From: Clostridia bacterium
Lineage (GTDB): Bacteria > Bacillota_A > Clostridia > UMGS1810
Assembly (NCBI GenBank): GCA_017437345.1
Contig: JAFSBJ010000072.1
Location: 1-7,612 of the forward strand
Reading direction: 5' to 3'
DNA: 7,612 nt
The position numbers were made by a program, and so were the translations under genes. Position 1 is the stretch's first letter. Each line of letters opens with the position of its first letter. This document shows positions 1 to 7,539 of this stretch, piece by piece. The notes under the pieces were generated by a model. It saw nothing but the letters and a program-made list of their open reading frames with translations. It ran no database searches and was not told where the DNA came from.

Positions 1-441
1 GAGATTGCAGCTCCCTTTGCCGAGAGCGCAGGATGCTTTGTAGACGATGTGGAGTTTAAAAAAGAAGGCTCAGAATATGTTCTGAGAGTAATCATCGATG
101 TTGCCGATGATACAAATGGCGGAGTGTCAATCGACCAATGCGAAAGCGTAAGCCGGCTTCTAAGCGATGCGCTCGACAGCGCCGATCCAATATCCCAGGC
201 ATATATGCTTGAGGTTTCATCTCCGGGAATTGACCGCCCCCTAAAGCGTGATAAAGATTTTGAACGCTTCATGGGAAGGGAAATTGATATCGGTCTTTTT
301 AAAGCTGTAGATGGCAGTAAAACTGTGTCAGGAAAGCTCATAGGCTTTAGTGATGGCATCATCACAATCGACACAGGCAAAGAAGAAATGAATTTTGAAA
401 AAGATAAAACAGCCAGCGTTCGTCTTGCTGTTATATGGTAG
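1..441 (+). CDS. rimP: Ribosome maturation factor RimP, 5' end cut off by the window
   Basis: RimP is a cytoplasmic 30S assembly factor of the DUF150 family that helps late maturation of the small subunit. The frame is open from base 1 (E-I-A-A-P-F...), so the GTG at 49 is internal and the real start lies upstream. The 146 visible codons, against about 150 residues for the family, suggest that only some ten residues are missing. Seen in the sequence: the N-terminal alpha/beta domain with LRVIID and GGVSIDQCE (visible residues about 30-45), the signature LEVSSPGIDRPL (about 70-81), and a C-terminal SH3-like domain ending in TAG. It is first in the window and 30 bp upstream of nusA, the standard order in Bacillota. 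Identity is secure from the signature and the context. Confidence 0.95.
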   Translation, partial: EIAAPFAESAGCFVDDVEFKKEGSEYVLRVIIDVADDTNGGVSIDQCESVSRLLSDALDSADPISQAYMLEVSSPGIDRPLKRDKDFERFMGREIDIGLFKAVDGSKTVSGKLIGFSDGIITIDTGKEEMNFEKDKTASVRLAVIW

Positions 442-471
442 TTTTAATTACAGAAGGGAATGGTATAAAAA

Positions 472-1503
472 ATGAACAGTGAATTTTTACTTGCATTAAA
501 CGAAATTGAAAAAGAAAAAAACATCAGTAAGGAAATCCTTCTTGATGCAATCGATGCGGCTCTTGTTTCTGCCTACAAAAGAAACTAAAGCACCAACCAT
601 AATAATGTTGTGGTAAATATCGACCGCGAAACAGGCTCCGTTAAGGTGTTTATCCAGAAGGAGGTTGTTGAAGAAGTAACAGATAGCCTTTGTCAGATTT
701 CTCTTGAGGATGCAAAAAATATCTCAGGAAGCTATGATATCGGCGACACAGTAAACATCGAAGACACCCCTGCAGCCTTTGGCAGAATCGCTGCCCAGAC
801 AGCAAAGCAGGTTGTTCTTCAGAGAATAAAGGAAGCTGAAAGAAACCTTATTTTTGATGAATTCTCCGAAAGAGAGCATAAGGTTGTAACAGGCACTATT
901 CAGAGAATAGAAAAAGATAATATCTATCTTGACATCGGCAAAACCGAAGCCTATCTCTCACCAAGAGAACAGGTACCCACAGAAAGCTACACCTTCCACA
1001 AAAGATTAAAGGTTTATGTGACCGAAGTGAGAAAAACCACAAAAGGTCCTCTGGTTACAGTTTCAAGAACCCGTCCTGCATTTGTAGGCAAGCTTTTTGA
1101 AGAAGAAATCCCCGAAATAAGCGAAGGCATAGTAGAGATTAAAAGTATCTCCCGTGAGGCAGGTTCAAGAACCAAGATTGCTGTGTGGACAAATGATAAA
1201 AATGTTGATCCAATAGGCGCCTGCATCGGTGCTAAAGGCACAAGAGTGCAGAATATAGTTGATGAATTAAACGGTGAAAAAATAGACATCGTTCGCTATA
1301 GTGAAGATATAGCAGAATTCATAAGAGCAAGTCTTAATCCTGCAGAGGTTGTAAGCCTTGAAATAAATGCCGATGAAAAAGAAGCACATGTTGTTGTTCC
1401 TTTCCATCAGCTTTCTCTTGCAATTGGTAAGGAAGGTCAGAATGCCCGCCTTGCTGCAAGACTCACAGGCTATAAAATCGACATCAAAAGTGATGCCGAG
1501 TAA
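472..1503 (+). pseudogene. nusA: Transcription elongation/termination factor NusA, interrupted by an in-frame TAA at codon 39
   Basis: NusA binds RNA polymerase and nascent RNA and controls pausing, termination and antitermination. The start ATG at 472 has a GAAGGG site at 453-458 with a rather long 13-base spacer. The first 38 codons read as a normal NusA N-terminus (MNSEFLLALNEIEKEK..., ending AYKRN). TAA follows at 586-588, and the same frame then continues as NusA to TAA 1501-1503. With the stop ignored there are 343 codons: N-terminal polymerase-binding domain about 1-130, S1 about 136-201, KH1 with IGACIGAKG about 249-257, and KH2 with AIGKEGQNARLAARL about 317-331. There are no C-terminal acidic repeats, as is usual in Bacillota. 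The longest uninterrupted ORF would begin at GTG 610 and lose residues 1-46. The frame is unchanged across the stop, so a base substitution fits and an indel does not. It may be a true mutation, a sequencing error or a readthrough site. Confidence 0.85.
586..588 (+). other. Premature in-frame TAA in nusA
   Basis: This codon follows AYKRN, where NusA homologues carry an aromatic residue (Phe in B. subtilis AYKRNF; Tyr in others, from memory of the family). A TAT or TAC tyrosine codon is one substitution from TAA. The reading frame is identical on both sides. The other genes in the window end normally with TAA, TAG or TGA, which argues against a reassigned code. Confidence 0.93.
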
Positions 1504-1521
1504 GCTTTAAGGAATAAAACT

Positions 1522-1797
1522 ATGGCACGAAATGCAAAAAACACAAGAATGTGTTCGGGATGTATGTCACGCAGGGATAAATCGGATTTTGTCTGCATAT
1601 ATAATTCCACAGACGGTATAAAAATCGGAAATCCTGCGGATAAAACCTCAGGCAGAAGCGCGTATCTTTGCAAAAATGAAGAATGTATGGAAAAAGCCAT
1701 CAAAAGAAAATGGATTTCCCGTGCGTTAAAGACAGAGCTTCCAAATGATTTCTATGATAATCTGAGGTCTTTTTTCAAAACACAAATCCGGGAGTGA
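1522..1797 (+). CDS. rnpM: RnpM/YlxR family RNA-binding protein (DUF448)
   Basis: This is a 91-residue protein of the YlxR/DUF448 family. The B. subtilis member has been described as an RNase P modulator (RnpM) that binds the RNase P RNA; assigning that role here is by family only. The start ATG at 1522 is preceded by TAAGGA at 1508-1513 with an 8-base spacer. Visible motifs are RMCSGC (residues 9-14), a central basic segment, and GRSAYLC (44-50) in place of the more usual GRGAY signature. They are followed by C55 and a basic helix (KAIKRKWISRALK). Cysteines at 11, 14, 50 and 55 could form a metal site, which is an inference. It lies 18 bp after nusA and its stop overlaps the ribosome-binding region of rplGA, in the standard nusA-ylxR-ylxQ-infB order. 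Confidence 0.92.
   Translation: MARNAKNTRMCSGCMSRRDKSDFVCIYNSTDGIKIGNPADKTSGRSAYLCKNEECMEKAIKRKWISRALKTELPNDFYDNLRSFFKTQIRE
1791..1794 (+). promoter_or_regulatory. Ribosome-binding site deciding the rplGA start
   Basis: GGAG at 1791-1794 lies 8 bases before ATG 1803. The alternative GTG at 1794 overlaps this site and has nothing suitable upstream, so ATG 1803 is the better start. The site sits inside the last codons of rnpM, which suggests translational coupling. Confidence 0.7.
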
Positions 1798-1802
1798 TAG
1801 CT

Positions 1803-2120
1803 ATGAAGGAAATAATGGGACTTGTAGGCCTTGCCAAAAGAGCAGGAAGGCTTTCCTGCGGCGAGAGTGCCTGCAAAGAGGCAATAAAGCAAGGCAAATC
1901 CTTTCTTATCATTCTTGCAGAGGATGTTGGCAAAAACACAGGCAAAACCATCCTGGACAGCTGCAATTTTTATAATGTAAAGCATCTTATCCTTGGTACA
2001 AAAGATAGCCTCGGTCATGCAGTAGGCAACGATTATAACGCGGTTATCTCAATAAATGATGAGGGCTTTGCTAAAGGAATATTAAAAAAGTATCCGGCAA
2101 ATATTAATGAAGGTGAGTGA
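1803..2120 (+). CDS. rplGA: L7Ae-family RNA-binding protein YlxQ/RplGA
   Basis: This is a 105-residue protein of the ribosomal L7Ae/L30e/S12e/Gadd45 fold. Family members bind kink-turn RNA; the exact cellular RNA target of this bacterial paralogue is not well defined. Visible features are the N-terminal helix [13 protein letters not shown], the segment [21 protein letters not shown] (central strand and helix), then [20 protein letters not shown], which resembles the conserved C-terminal RNA-contact loop, and a final helix beginning EGFAKGIL. The start at ATG 1803 is chosen from the ribosome-binding site; a longer version from GTG 1794 would add only three residues. It begins 5 bp after the rnpM stop and ends 4 bp before infB, as in the conserved Bacillota operon. 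Confidence 0.92.
   Translation: MKEIMGLVGLAKRAGRLSCGESACKEAIKQGKSFLIILAEDVGKNTGKTILDSCNFYNVKHLILGTKDSLGHAVGNDYNAVISINDEGFAKGILKKYPANINEGE
2111..2116 (+). promoter_or_regulatory. Ribosome-binding site deciding the infB start
   Basis: AGGTGA at 2111-2116 lies 8 bases before ATG 2125. The upstream in-frame ATG at 2107 would overlap this site, so 2125 (MAKVKNN...) is preferred. The site is within the final codons of rplGA. Confidence 0.7.
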
Positions 2121-2124
2121 TAAT

Positions 2125-4425
2125 ATGGCTAAGGTAAAAAACAATAACCCCAGAGTCCATGAAATATCAAAAGATATAAACATTTCAAGCAAGGATTTAA
2201 TTGCCCTTCTTGAAAGCTATGGTGTAAGTGTTAAAAATCATATGACTGTTCTGGAAAACAGAGAGATAGACATTATCTTAACCACCTATCTCAATCAGTA
2301 TGATAAAGGCGACACAATAGAAGAATACTATGCTTCTCTCCAGGCTCAGAAGAATGAGGAAGCAAAAAAAGAAGCTGCAAAATCAGGCAAGGAAGAGGCA
2401 GCACAGCCCCAGCCAATAGCTGTGGAAGAAGAAATAACCCAGGAAAGCCTTGAAATCAAAACAGAGCCTCAGAGAACTGTTGTCGACACCCGTCAGAATA
2501 ATGTTGACCTTGAAAAGCTCGACACCGAAAAAATTGAGCAGCTCGTTGATGTTGATAAGGTAGAGGGCAAATCTCAGAAAAAGCAGAAGATTAAAAAAGG
2601 CGGTCAGGCTAAAAAGCAGGAAAAAGAGATTGCCAATGTAAATAAAAAGAAAAAAAGCGAAGAAAAAGAAAAAGAAGTTAAAAATGTTCTCGTTCCCGAT
2701 GAAATCTCTGTTGGCGAATTTGCCGAAAGACTTGAGCTTCCTGCAACAACAGTTGTTAAAAAGCTTTTTGAATTGGGAATTATGGCTGCAGTAAGCCAGA
2801 ATATAGATTTCGACACAGCAGCCCTCATCGGTGAGGATTTAGGTTATACAATTGAAAAAGAAATCATCATAACCGATGAAGACCGTCTTTTCAATGATGT
2901 TGAAGATAAAGAAGAAGACCTTCAGCCCCGTTCACCTGTTGTAGTTGTAATGGGCCATGTTGACCACGGTAAAACCTCACTTCTTGATGCTATAAGAAGC
3001 ACAAATGTTATAGCAAAAGAAGCCGGCGGTATCACTCAGCACATAGGTGCCTACAGAGTCCGCATCGGTGACAAAAAAATCACCTTCCTCGACACCCCCG
3101 GTCACGAAGCCTTCACAGCAATGCGTATGAGAGGTGCTCAGGTAACTGATGTTGCAATTCTTGTTGTGGCAGCCGACGATGGTATCATGCCCCAGACAAT
3201 TGAAGCTATAAACCATGCAAAAGCTGCCGGCGTAACAATCATCGTTGCCATAAATAAAATGGATAAAGAAAGTGCCAACCCCGACAGAATCAAGCAGGAA
3301 CTCACAGAATATGACCTTGTTCCCGAAGAATGGGGCGGAAGCACAATTTGTGTTCCTATTTCTGCAAAATTCAATCAGAATATAGATGAGCTTTTGGAAA
3401 TGGTAACCTTAGTTGCCGATATGAAAGAATTAAAAGCCAACCCCAACCGTCGCGCTAAGGGTACAGTAATCGAAGCCCGTCTTGATAAAGGCAGAGGCCC
3501 TGTTGCCACAGTTTTAGTTCAGAATGGTACCTTAAAAGCAGGTGACATCATCGTTGCCGGCACATCCGTAGGCAGAGTAAGAGCCATGGCAGACGACAGA
3601 GGCAACGCAGTTAAAAAAGCAGGCCCCTCTGTTCCTGTTGAAATCATAGGCTTAAGCGAAGTTCCCGATGGCGGCGACACCTTCTACGCTGTTGACGACG
3701 AAAGAAAAGCAAGAGCAGTTGTTGAAAAGAGAAAAGAAAAAATCAAGGAAGAAACCATCCAGTCAAGAACTGCAGTTTCTCTCGACGATTTATTCAGTCA
3801 GATTCAGCAGGGTGATGTTAAAGACTTAAATATCATCGTTAAAGCCGATGTTCAGGGTTCTGTTGAAGCTGTTAAGCAGTCACTTTCCAAGCTTTCAAAT
3901 GACGAGGTAAGAGTAAATTGTATCCATGGCGGTGTTGGTGGTGTAACAGAATCCGATGTTATGCTTGCTGCTGCATCAAATGCAATCATCGTTGGCTTTA
4001 ATGTTCGTCCTGCAGGCGGAGCTATGGAATCTGCAAAGAGAAACGATGTAGATATTCGTCTCTATCGTGTAATCTATCATGCAATCGAAGAAATCGAAGC
4101 CGCTATGAAGGGTATGCTTGCGCCTAAGTTCAGAGAAAATCTTTTAGGTCATGCAGAAGTCAGAAGCGTATTTAAAGTATCAGGCGTTGGAGCAATTGCC
4201 GGCGGTTATGTTCTCGACGGTAAAATCTCCCGTAATTCTCAGGTTCGTGTTGTCCGCGACAGCATCATAATCCACGAAGGTGTGCTTTCAAGTCTGCGTC
4301 GTTTCAAAGACGATGTTAAGGAAGTTGCATCAGGCTATGAATGTGGTATCGGCGTTGAAAACTATAACGACATAAAAGAAGGCGATGTAATCGAGTCCTT
4401 CATTATGGAAGAAGTAAAAGACTAA
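2125..4425 (+). CDS. infB: Translation initiation factor IF-2
   Basis: IF2 is the GTPase that places initiator tRNA on the 30S subunit and promotes subunit joining. From ATG 2125 the product has 766 residues, close to the family's usual size. Domains in order: a first IF2_N module (about 5-55), a highly charged Lys/Glu-rich linker (about 80-190), a second IF2_N module starting near [14 protein letters not shown], then the G domain. GTPase motifs are complete: G1 GHVDHGKT (277-284), G2 around [10 protein letters not shown] (301-310, T304), G3 DTPGH (323-327), G4 NKMD (377-380) and G5 SAK (413-415). Domains II, C1 and C2 follow, with C2 (fMet-tRNA binding) ending in a normal TAA. No frameshift or missing key residue was seen. 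It lies 4 bp after rplGA and 24 bp before rbfA. Confidence 0.98.
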   Translation: MAKVKNNNPRVHEISKDINISSKDLIALLESYGVSVKNHMTVLENREIDIILTTYLNQYDKGDTIEEYYASLQAQKNEEAKKEAAKSGKEEAAQPQPIAVEEEITQESLEIKTEPQRTVVDTRQNNVDLEKLDTEKIEQLVDVDKVEGKSQKKQKIKKGGQAKKQEKEIANVNKKKKSEEKEKEVKNVLVPDEISVGEFAERLELPATTVVKKLFELGIMAAVSQNIDFDTAALIGEDLGYTIEKEIIITDEDRLFNDVEDKEEDLQPRSPVVVVMGHVDHGKTSLLDAIRSTNVIAKEAGGITQHIGAYRVRIGDKKITFLDTPGHEAFTAMRMRGAQVTDVAILVVAADDGIMPQTIEAINHAKAAGVTIIVAINKMDKESANPDRIKQELTEYDLVPEEWGGSTICVPISAKFNQNIDELLEMVTLVADMKELKANPNRRAKGTVIEARLDKGRGPVATVLVQNGTLKAGDIIVAGTSVGRVRAMADDRGNAVKKAGPSVPVEIIGLSEVPDGGDTFYAVDDERKARAVVEKRKEKIKEETIQSRTAVSLDDLFSQIQQGDVKDLNIIVKADVQGSVEAVKQSLSKLSNDEVRVNCIHGGVGGVTESDVMLAAASNAIIVGFNVRPAGGAMESAKRNDVDIRLYRVIYHAIEEIEAAMKGMLAPKFRENLLGHAEVRSVFKVSGVGAIAGGYVLDGKISRNSQVRVVRDSIIIHEGVLSSLRRFKDDVKEVASGYECGIGVENYNDIKEGDVIESFIMEEVKD

Positions 4426-4438
4426 TGTCACAAAGGCA

Positions 4439-4444
4439 AGGTGA
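4439..4444 (+). promoter_or_regulatory. Ribosome-binding site deciding the rbfA start
   Basis: AGGTGA at 4439-4444 lies 5 bases before GTG 4450. The outer GTG at 4441 is part of this site, so it is an unlikely start. Nearly the same sequence precedes ribF. Confidence 0.65.
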
Positions 4445-4449
4445 TAAAA

Positions 4450-4803
4450 GTGGCAAATAACAAAATGGAAAGAATAAAGGAAGACATCCGCAGAGAGCTT
4501 TCTGCAGTGTTAAGAGATATAAAAGATCCCCGCCTTTCTCCAATGACAAGTGTTGTGGCAGTTGAGGTTACCAAAGACCTTAAATATGCCAAGGTGTATG
4601 TGAGCGTTATGGGTACAGAGGAAGAAAAATCCTCCTCCATGGAAGCTCTCAAAAATGCCACAGGCTTTATAAAAAGAGAAATCGGTCAGCGACTAAGCCT
4701 CAGAGGTGTTCCTCATCCGACCTTTGTTCTCGACCGTTCCATCGACTATGGTGCCCATATAAACAGCATCATAGCGAAAATCAATAAGGGTGATGCAGAG
4801 TGA
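4450..4803 (+). CDS. rbfA: 30S ribosome-binding factor RbfA
   Basis: RbfA is a small KH-fold protein that binds pre-30S particles near the 16S rRNA 5' helix and is needed for late maturation and cold growth. The product has 117 residues with a GTG start at 4450, chosen because AGGTGA lies 5 bases upstream. A start at GTG 4441 would add three residues but overlaps that site. Family motifs are visible: the N-terminal helix ERIKEDIRRELSAVL, IKDPRLSP (24-31), VEVTKDLKYAKVYVSVMG, and the C-terminal RGVPHPTFVLDRSIDYGAHI. Length is typical. Its TGA overlaps the nrnA GTG by 4 bp (GTGA), so the two are probably coupled in translation. Position after infB is the standard order. Confidence 0.95.
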   Translation: MANNKMERIKEDIRRELSAVLRDIKDPRLSPMTSVVAVEVTKDLKYAKVYVSVMGTEEEKSSSMEALKNATGFIKREIGQRLSLRGVPHPTFVLDRSIDYGAHINSIIAKINKGDAE

Positions 4804-5750
4804 ATAGCTTAAAGGAAATTGCTGTCTATCTAAAACAAAACAATAATTATGCAGTAATTGTTCATAAAAATCCCGATGGAGATTGCCTCGGCTGTGCCGG
4901 GGCTCTTTGTCTTGCCCTTAGAAATATGGGTAAAAACGCATCCGTTGTTCTTCCCAATCCTCATAGCCCACGACATGACTTTATCTGGGATAAAAATCTA
5001 GAGGAGGCACAGTTCACTCCGGAGTGTGCAGTTTGTGTTGATGTGGCATCAATATCTCAGATGGGCATAGCCTATGACGAGCATTTTAAAAAGCTTTCTG
5101 CATCTTGTTGCATCGATCACCATGGCACAAACGAAGGCTTTGCAGATTTTAATTATATAGATGCAAAAAGTGCGGCGTGCGGAGAGATTATCTATGAGCT
5201 TCTGCGTGAAATGGAAGCCCAGATAACTATCCCGATAGCCAAATTTCTCCTTGTTGCCATAGCTGATGACACAGGTAGCTTCCAATATTCCAACACAAGC
5301 TCTGCAACCCATATGATAGTTTCTGAATTATATAAAATAATTCCCGACCCTGAGCCAATTATGCGCGCTCTCTATGGCACCCATACCAAACAGGAAATAG
5401 ACACACTTAAAGAAATCGTTCCAAGCCTTGAATACCATATGGATGGCAAAGTGTGCTTTATGTTTGCCAATATTGAAAAAATAAAATCCATAGGTGCCGA
5501 CCCATCCAATGTTGATGCGTGGGTAGGTCTTCCACGCTCAGTTAAGGGCGTTGAGGTGGCTGCAGTTTTTAAAATCCTGTCTGATAATGAGGTTAAAGTG
5601 AGCTTTCGTTCAAATGACTATGTGGATGTGTCAGACCTGGCTTCAAAATTTGGCGGTGGCGGTCATATAAGAGCCTCAGGTGCCACATTTTTTGAAAGCG
5701 CAGATTCAGCAAAGAAAAAGATTTTACAAGAATTAAAAAAGCTGGTGTAG
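4800..5750 (+). CDS. nrnA: DHH/DHHA1 phosphoesterase, NrnA-type oligoribonuclease and pAp phosphatase
   Basis: NrnA-type enzymes are cytoplasmic, metal-dependent phosphoesterases that degrade 2-5 nt RNAs and dephosphorylate 3'-phosphoadenosine 5'-phosphate. The 316-residue product is of family length. The DHH domain shows motif I VHKNPDGD (21-28, with D26 and D28), motif II around D81 (VDVAS), motif III DHH at 106-108, and motif IV DTG at 157-159. The C-terminal DHHA1 substrate-binding domain has FGGGGH (284-289). All expected metal ligands are present. In motif I, Cys residues replace the usual small residues (DCLGC for DAIGS). The start is GTG 4800, with AAGGG at 4786-4790 and a 9-base spacer, overlapping the rbfA stop by 4 bp. 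An rbfA-nrnA-truB order is common in Bacillota. Substrate preference cannot be settled from sequence. Confidence 0.92.
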   Translation: MNSLKEIAVYLKQNNNYAVIVHKNPDGDCLGCAGALCLALRNMGKNASVVLPNPHSPRHDFIWDKNLEEAQFTPECAVCVDVASISQMGIAYDEHFKKLSASCCIDHHGTNEGFADFNYIDAKSAACGEIIYELLREMEAQITIPIAKFLLVAIADDTGSFQYSNTSSATHMIVSELYKIIPDPEPIMRALYGTHTKQEIDTLKEIVPSLEYHMDGKVCFMFANIEKIKSIGADPSNVDAWVGLPRSVKGVEVAAVFKILSDNEVKVSFRSNDYVDVSDLASKFGGGGHIRASGATFFESADSAKKKILQELKKLV

Positions 5751-5752
5751 TT

Positions 5753-6634
5753 TTGGATAATATAAATGGAATAGTTATCGTAAATAAAGATAAAGGCTTC
5801 ACCTCCCATGATGTGGTAAATGTTATAAGAAAAATATTCGGAACCCGCAAAGTGGGGCATACAGGCACCCTCGACCCCGATGCAACAGGTGTTCTTCCCA
5901 TCTGCATAGGCAAGGCGACTAAGATAGCCGATATGCTAACCTTTTCCGATAAATGCTATGTGGCAAAGGTAAAGCTTGGCATCACAACCGACACACAGGA
6001 TATTTCTGGAGAGGTTTTAAATAGGGCAGATGTAAATGTTACTAAGGCTCAGCTTTTGGAAGCTGTTAAAAACCACACAGGCGACATAGAGCAGATTCCG
6101 CCTATGTATTCAGCCATAAAAATAAACGGTCAGAAGCTTTGCGACCTGGCAAGAAAGGGAATCGAGGTTGAAAGAAAACCAAGAAAAATAACTATCTATT
6201 CTGCCGAGGTTTCGGGCTTTGACGGTGAAGAATTTTCTCTTAGTGTCCATTGCTCAAAAGGCACCTATATCCGCACCCTTTGCCATGATATAGGAAAGCA
6301 ATTAGGATGCGGAGCTGTTATGTGTGAGCTTGAAAGAACAAAATCCTCTGTTTTTTCTCTTGATAATTCCTATAGTCTTGATGACCTGAGGGAAATGGAC
6401 GAAGAAAAGCTCCGAAGCGTTTTAATGCCTGTTGATTCGGTATTTTTAAATTATCCCGAAATGTATATAGACGATAATATAAAAAAGCGACTTTGCAACG
6501 GTGCTCTTTGCTATGTTAAAAATAATGAGGGTACATATCGTATCTACGATAAAGAAAAAAACTTTCTCAGTCTTGCGCAGGTTAAAGAGCAGGATGGAAG
6601 AAAAATTTTAAAATCTCTGAAAACATTTTATTAA
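5753..6634 (+). CDS. truB: tRNA pseudouridine(55) synthase TruB
   Basis: TruB isomerises U55 in the T-loop of tRNAs and also acts as a tRNA folding chaperone. The product has 293 residues. The start is TTG at 5753, two bases after the nrnA stop; no in-frame ATG exists near the expected N-terminus, and NGIVIVNKDKGFTSHDVV begins just where the family does. Only a weak GGTG (5744-5747) precedes it, so it probably depends on coupling to nrnA. Seen: GTLDPDATG with catalytic D41 (E. coli D48), DKCY with Y69 (E. coli Y76), PPMYSAIKINGQKL, and CSKGTYIRTL with the active-site arginine. The tyrosine usual in the GxxLYELAR segment is C130 here. A short C-terminal PUA-like region follows. The end is TAA, 11 bp before ribF. 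Confidence 0.95.
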   Translation: MDNINGIVIVNKDKGFTSHDVVNVIRKIFGTRKVGHTGTLDPDATGVLPICIGKATKIADMLTFSDKCYVAKVKLGITTDTQDISGEVLNRADVNVTKAQLLEAVKNHTGDIEQIPPMYSAIKINGQKLCDLARKGIEVERKPRKITIYSAEVSGFDGEEFSLSVHCSKGTYIRTLCHDIGKQLGCGAVMCELERTKSSVFSLDNSYSLDDLREMDEEKLRSVLMPVDSVFLNYPEMYIDDNIKKRLCNGALCYVKNNEGTYRIYDKEKNFLSLAQVKEQDGRKILKSLKTFY

Positions 6635-6640
6635 AGGTGA
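6635..6640 (+). promoter_or_regulatory. Ribosome-binding site deciding the ribF start
   Basis: AGGTGA at 6635-6640 lies 5 bases before ATG 6646. The outer GTG at 6637 falls inside the site and is therefore unlikely to be the start. Confidence 0.7.
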
Positions 6641-6645
6641 TAAAA

Positions 6646-7530
6646 ATGGCAAACAGTAAAAAAGCAGTAGTTGCCATAGGCAAATTTGATGGTGTTCACA
6701 AAGGCCATCAGGAGCTTCTTTCCAAAGCCGCTCAAATATCGGAAACAAGTGGTTTTGAATGTGTTGCACTTGTTATAAATTCTATGAGGGGACAGTATCT
6801 CACTGCAGATGATGAAAGGAATGAAATAATAAAATCATTTGGCATAGAGAAGCTGGAAATTCAGAATCTCACCCCTGATTTTATGAATATGTGTGCAGAA
6901 GAATTTGTCTGTGATTTCCTTATTAAAAAATTAAACTGTGCTCATGTTGTTGTAGGCTATAATTTCCGCTTTGCAAAAGGCAGAACAGCAGATGCGTCTT
7001 TACTAGAGGAAATCTGTATGGAAAATAATATCGACTGCACCATAATCCCCGAGGTTAAATGCTCTGTCGGCTCAGATAAGGTAACAGCCAGCAGCTCCAA
7101 TATCCGCGATTATTTATTTAATGGTGATGTAGACTTTGCATCGGAAATCCTTGGCAGACCATTTTGTCTTTCAGGCGAAGTTGTTCGGGGAAAGCAAATA
7201 GGCAGAACCATAAACGCCCCAACTGCAAATATAAATTGCAGATCAGTCCAGACCTTTCCCAAGCCTGGCGTTTATGCCACACGGGTAAGATATGAAGATA
7301 AAACATACATTTCCGTAACCAATATAGGTGATAACCCCACCGTATCTTCCGATGGTCAGATTACTATCGAAACTCACATAATAGATTTCGCGGAAGATAT
7401 CTATGGAAAGTCAATAAAGATTGAATTTGTAAAAAGAATAAGAGACCAAATAAAGTTTAACAGCCTTGAAGAATTAAAGCAGCAAATTGAAAAAGATATA
7501 GAAGCATCAATTAAAATAAGTGTGCTTTGA
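6646..7530 (+). CDS. ribF: Bifunctional riboflavin kinase / FAD synthetase RibF
   Basis: RibF phosphorylates riboflavin to FMN and adenylylates FMN to FAD. The product has 294 residues from ATG 6646. The N-terminal FMN adenylyltransferase domain (about 1-165) shows GKFDGVHKGH (12-21), VVVGYNFRFAKGR (101-113) and SSSNIR (149-154). The C-terminal riboflavin kinase domain (about 170-294) shows GRTINAPTANI (186-196; usually GFPTAN), PKPGVYAT, TNIGDNPT (225-232), the probable catalytic base E242 in IETHI, and the closing IYGKSIKIEFVKRIRDQIKF segment. Two oddities: only about ten residues precede the nucleotide-binding motif, and the usual F-D/E-P-x-P loop after the second strand is absent, replaced by VINSMRGQYLT (43-53). 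Kinase activity looks secure; adenylyltransferase activity is likely but less certain. It is the last gene of the operon, with no terminator seen after it. Confidence 0.93.
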   Translation: MANSKKAVVAIGKFDGVHKGHQELLSKAAQISETSGFECVALVINSMRGQYLTADDERNEIIKSFGIEKLEIQNLTPDFMNMCAEEFVCDFLIKKLNCAHVVVGYNFRFAKGRTADASLLEEICMENNIDCTIIPEVKCSVGSDKVTASSSNIRDYLFNGDVDFASEILGRPFCLSGEVVRGKQIGRTINAPTANINCRSVQTFPKPGVYATRVRYEDKTYISVTNIGDNPTVSSDGQITIETHIIDFAEDIYGKSIKIEFVKRIRDQIKFNSLEELKQQIEKDIEASIKISVL

Positions 7531-7539
7531 AGAATTACA

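Noticed and set aside
49..441. rimP starting at GTG 49
   Set aside because: The frame is open to base 1 and the upstream residues fit the RimP N-terminal helix, so the true start is outside the window.
586..588. Recoded stop, as for selenocysteine or pyrrolysine, in nusA
   Set aside because: Those use TGA and TAG, and this is TAA. The family has an aromatic residue here, and TAA ends other genes in the window.
586..600. Frameshift in nusA
   Set aside because: The frame of codons 1-38 and that of the rest of the gene are identical, so no insertion or deletion is needed.
1014..1289. Minus-strand open frames opposite nusA, infB, nrnA, truB and ribF
   Set aside because: They lie within clear + strand genes, show no family motifs and lack ribosome-binding sites; they are by-products of codon bias.
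2360..2690. Lys/Glu-rich region in infB as a repeat or foreign insertion
   Set aside because: A charged, low-complexity linker between the two IF2_N modules is normal for long IF2 proteins, and base use matches the flanks.
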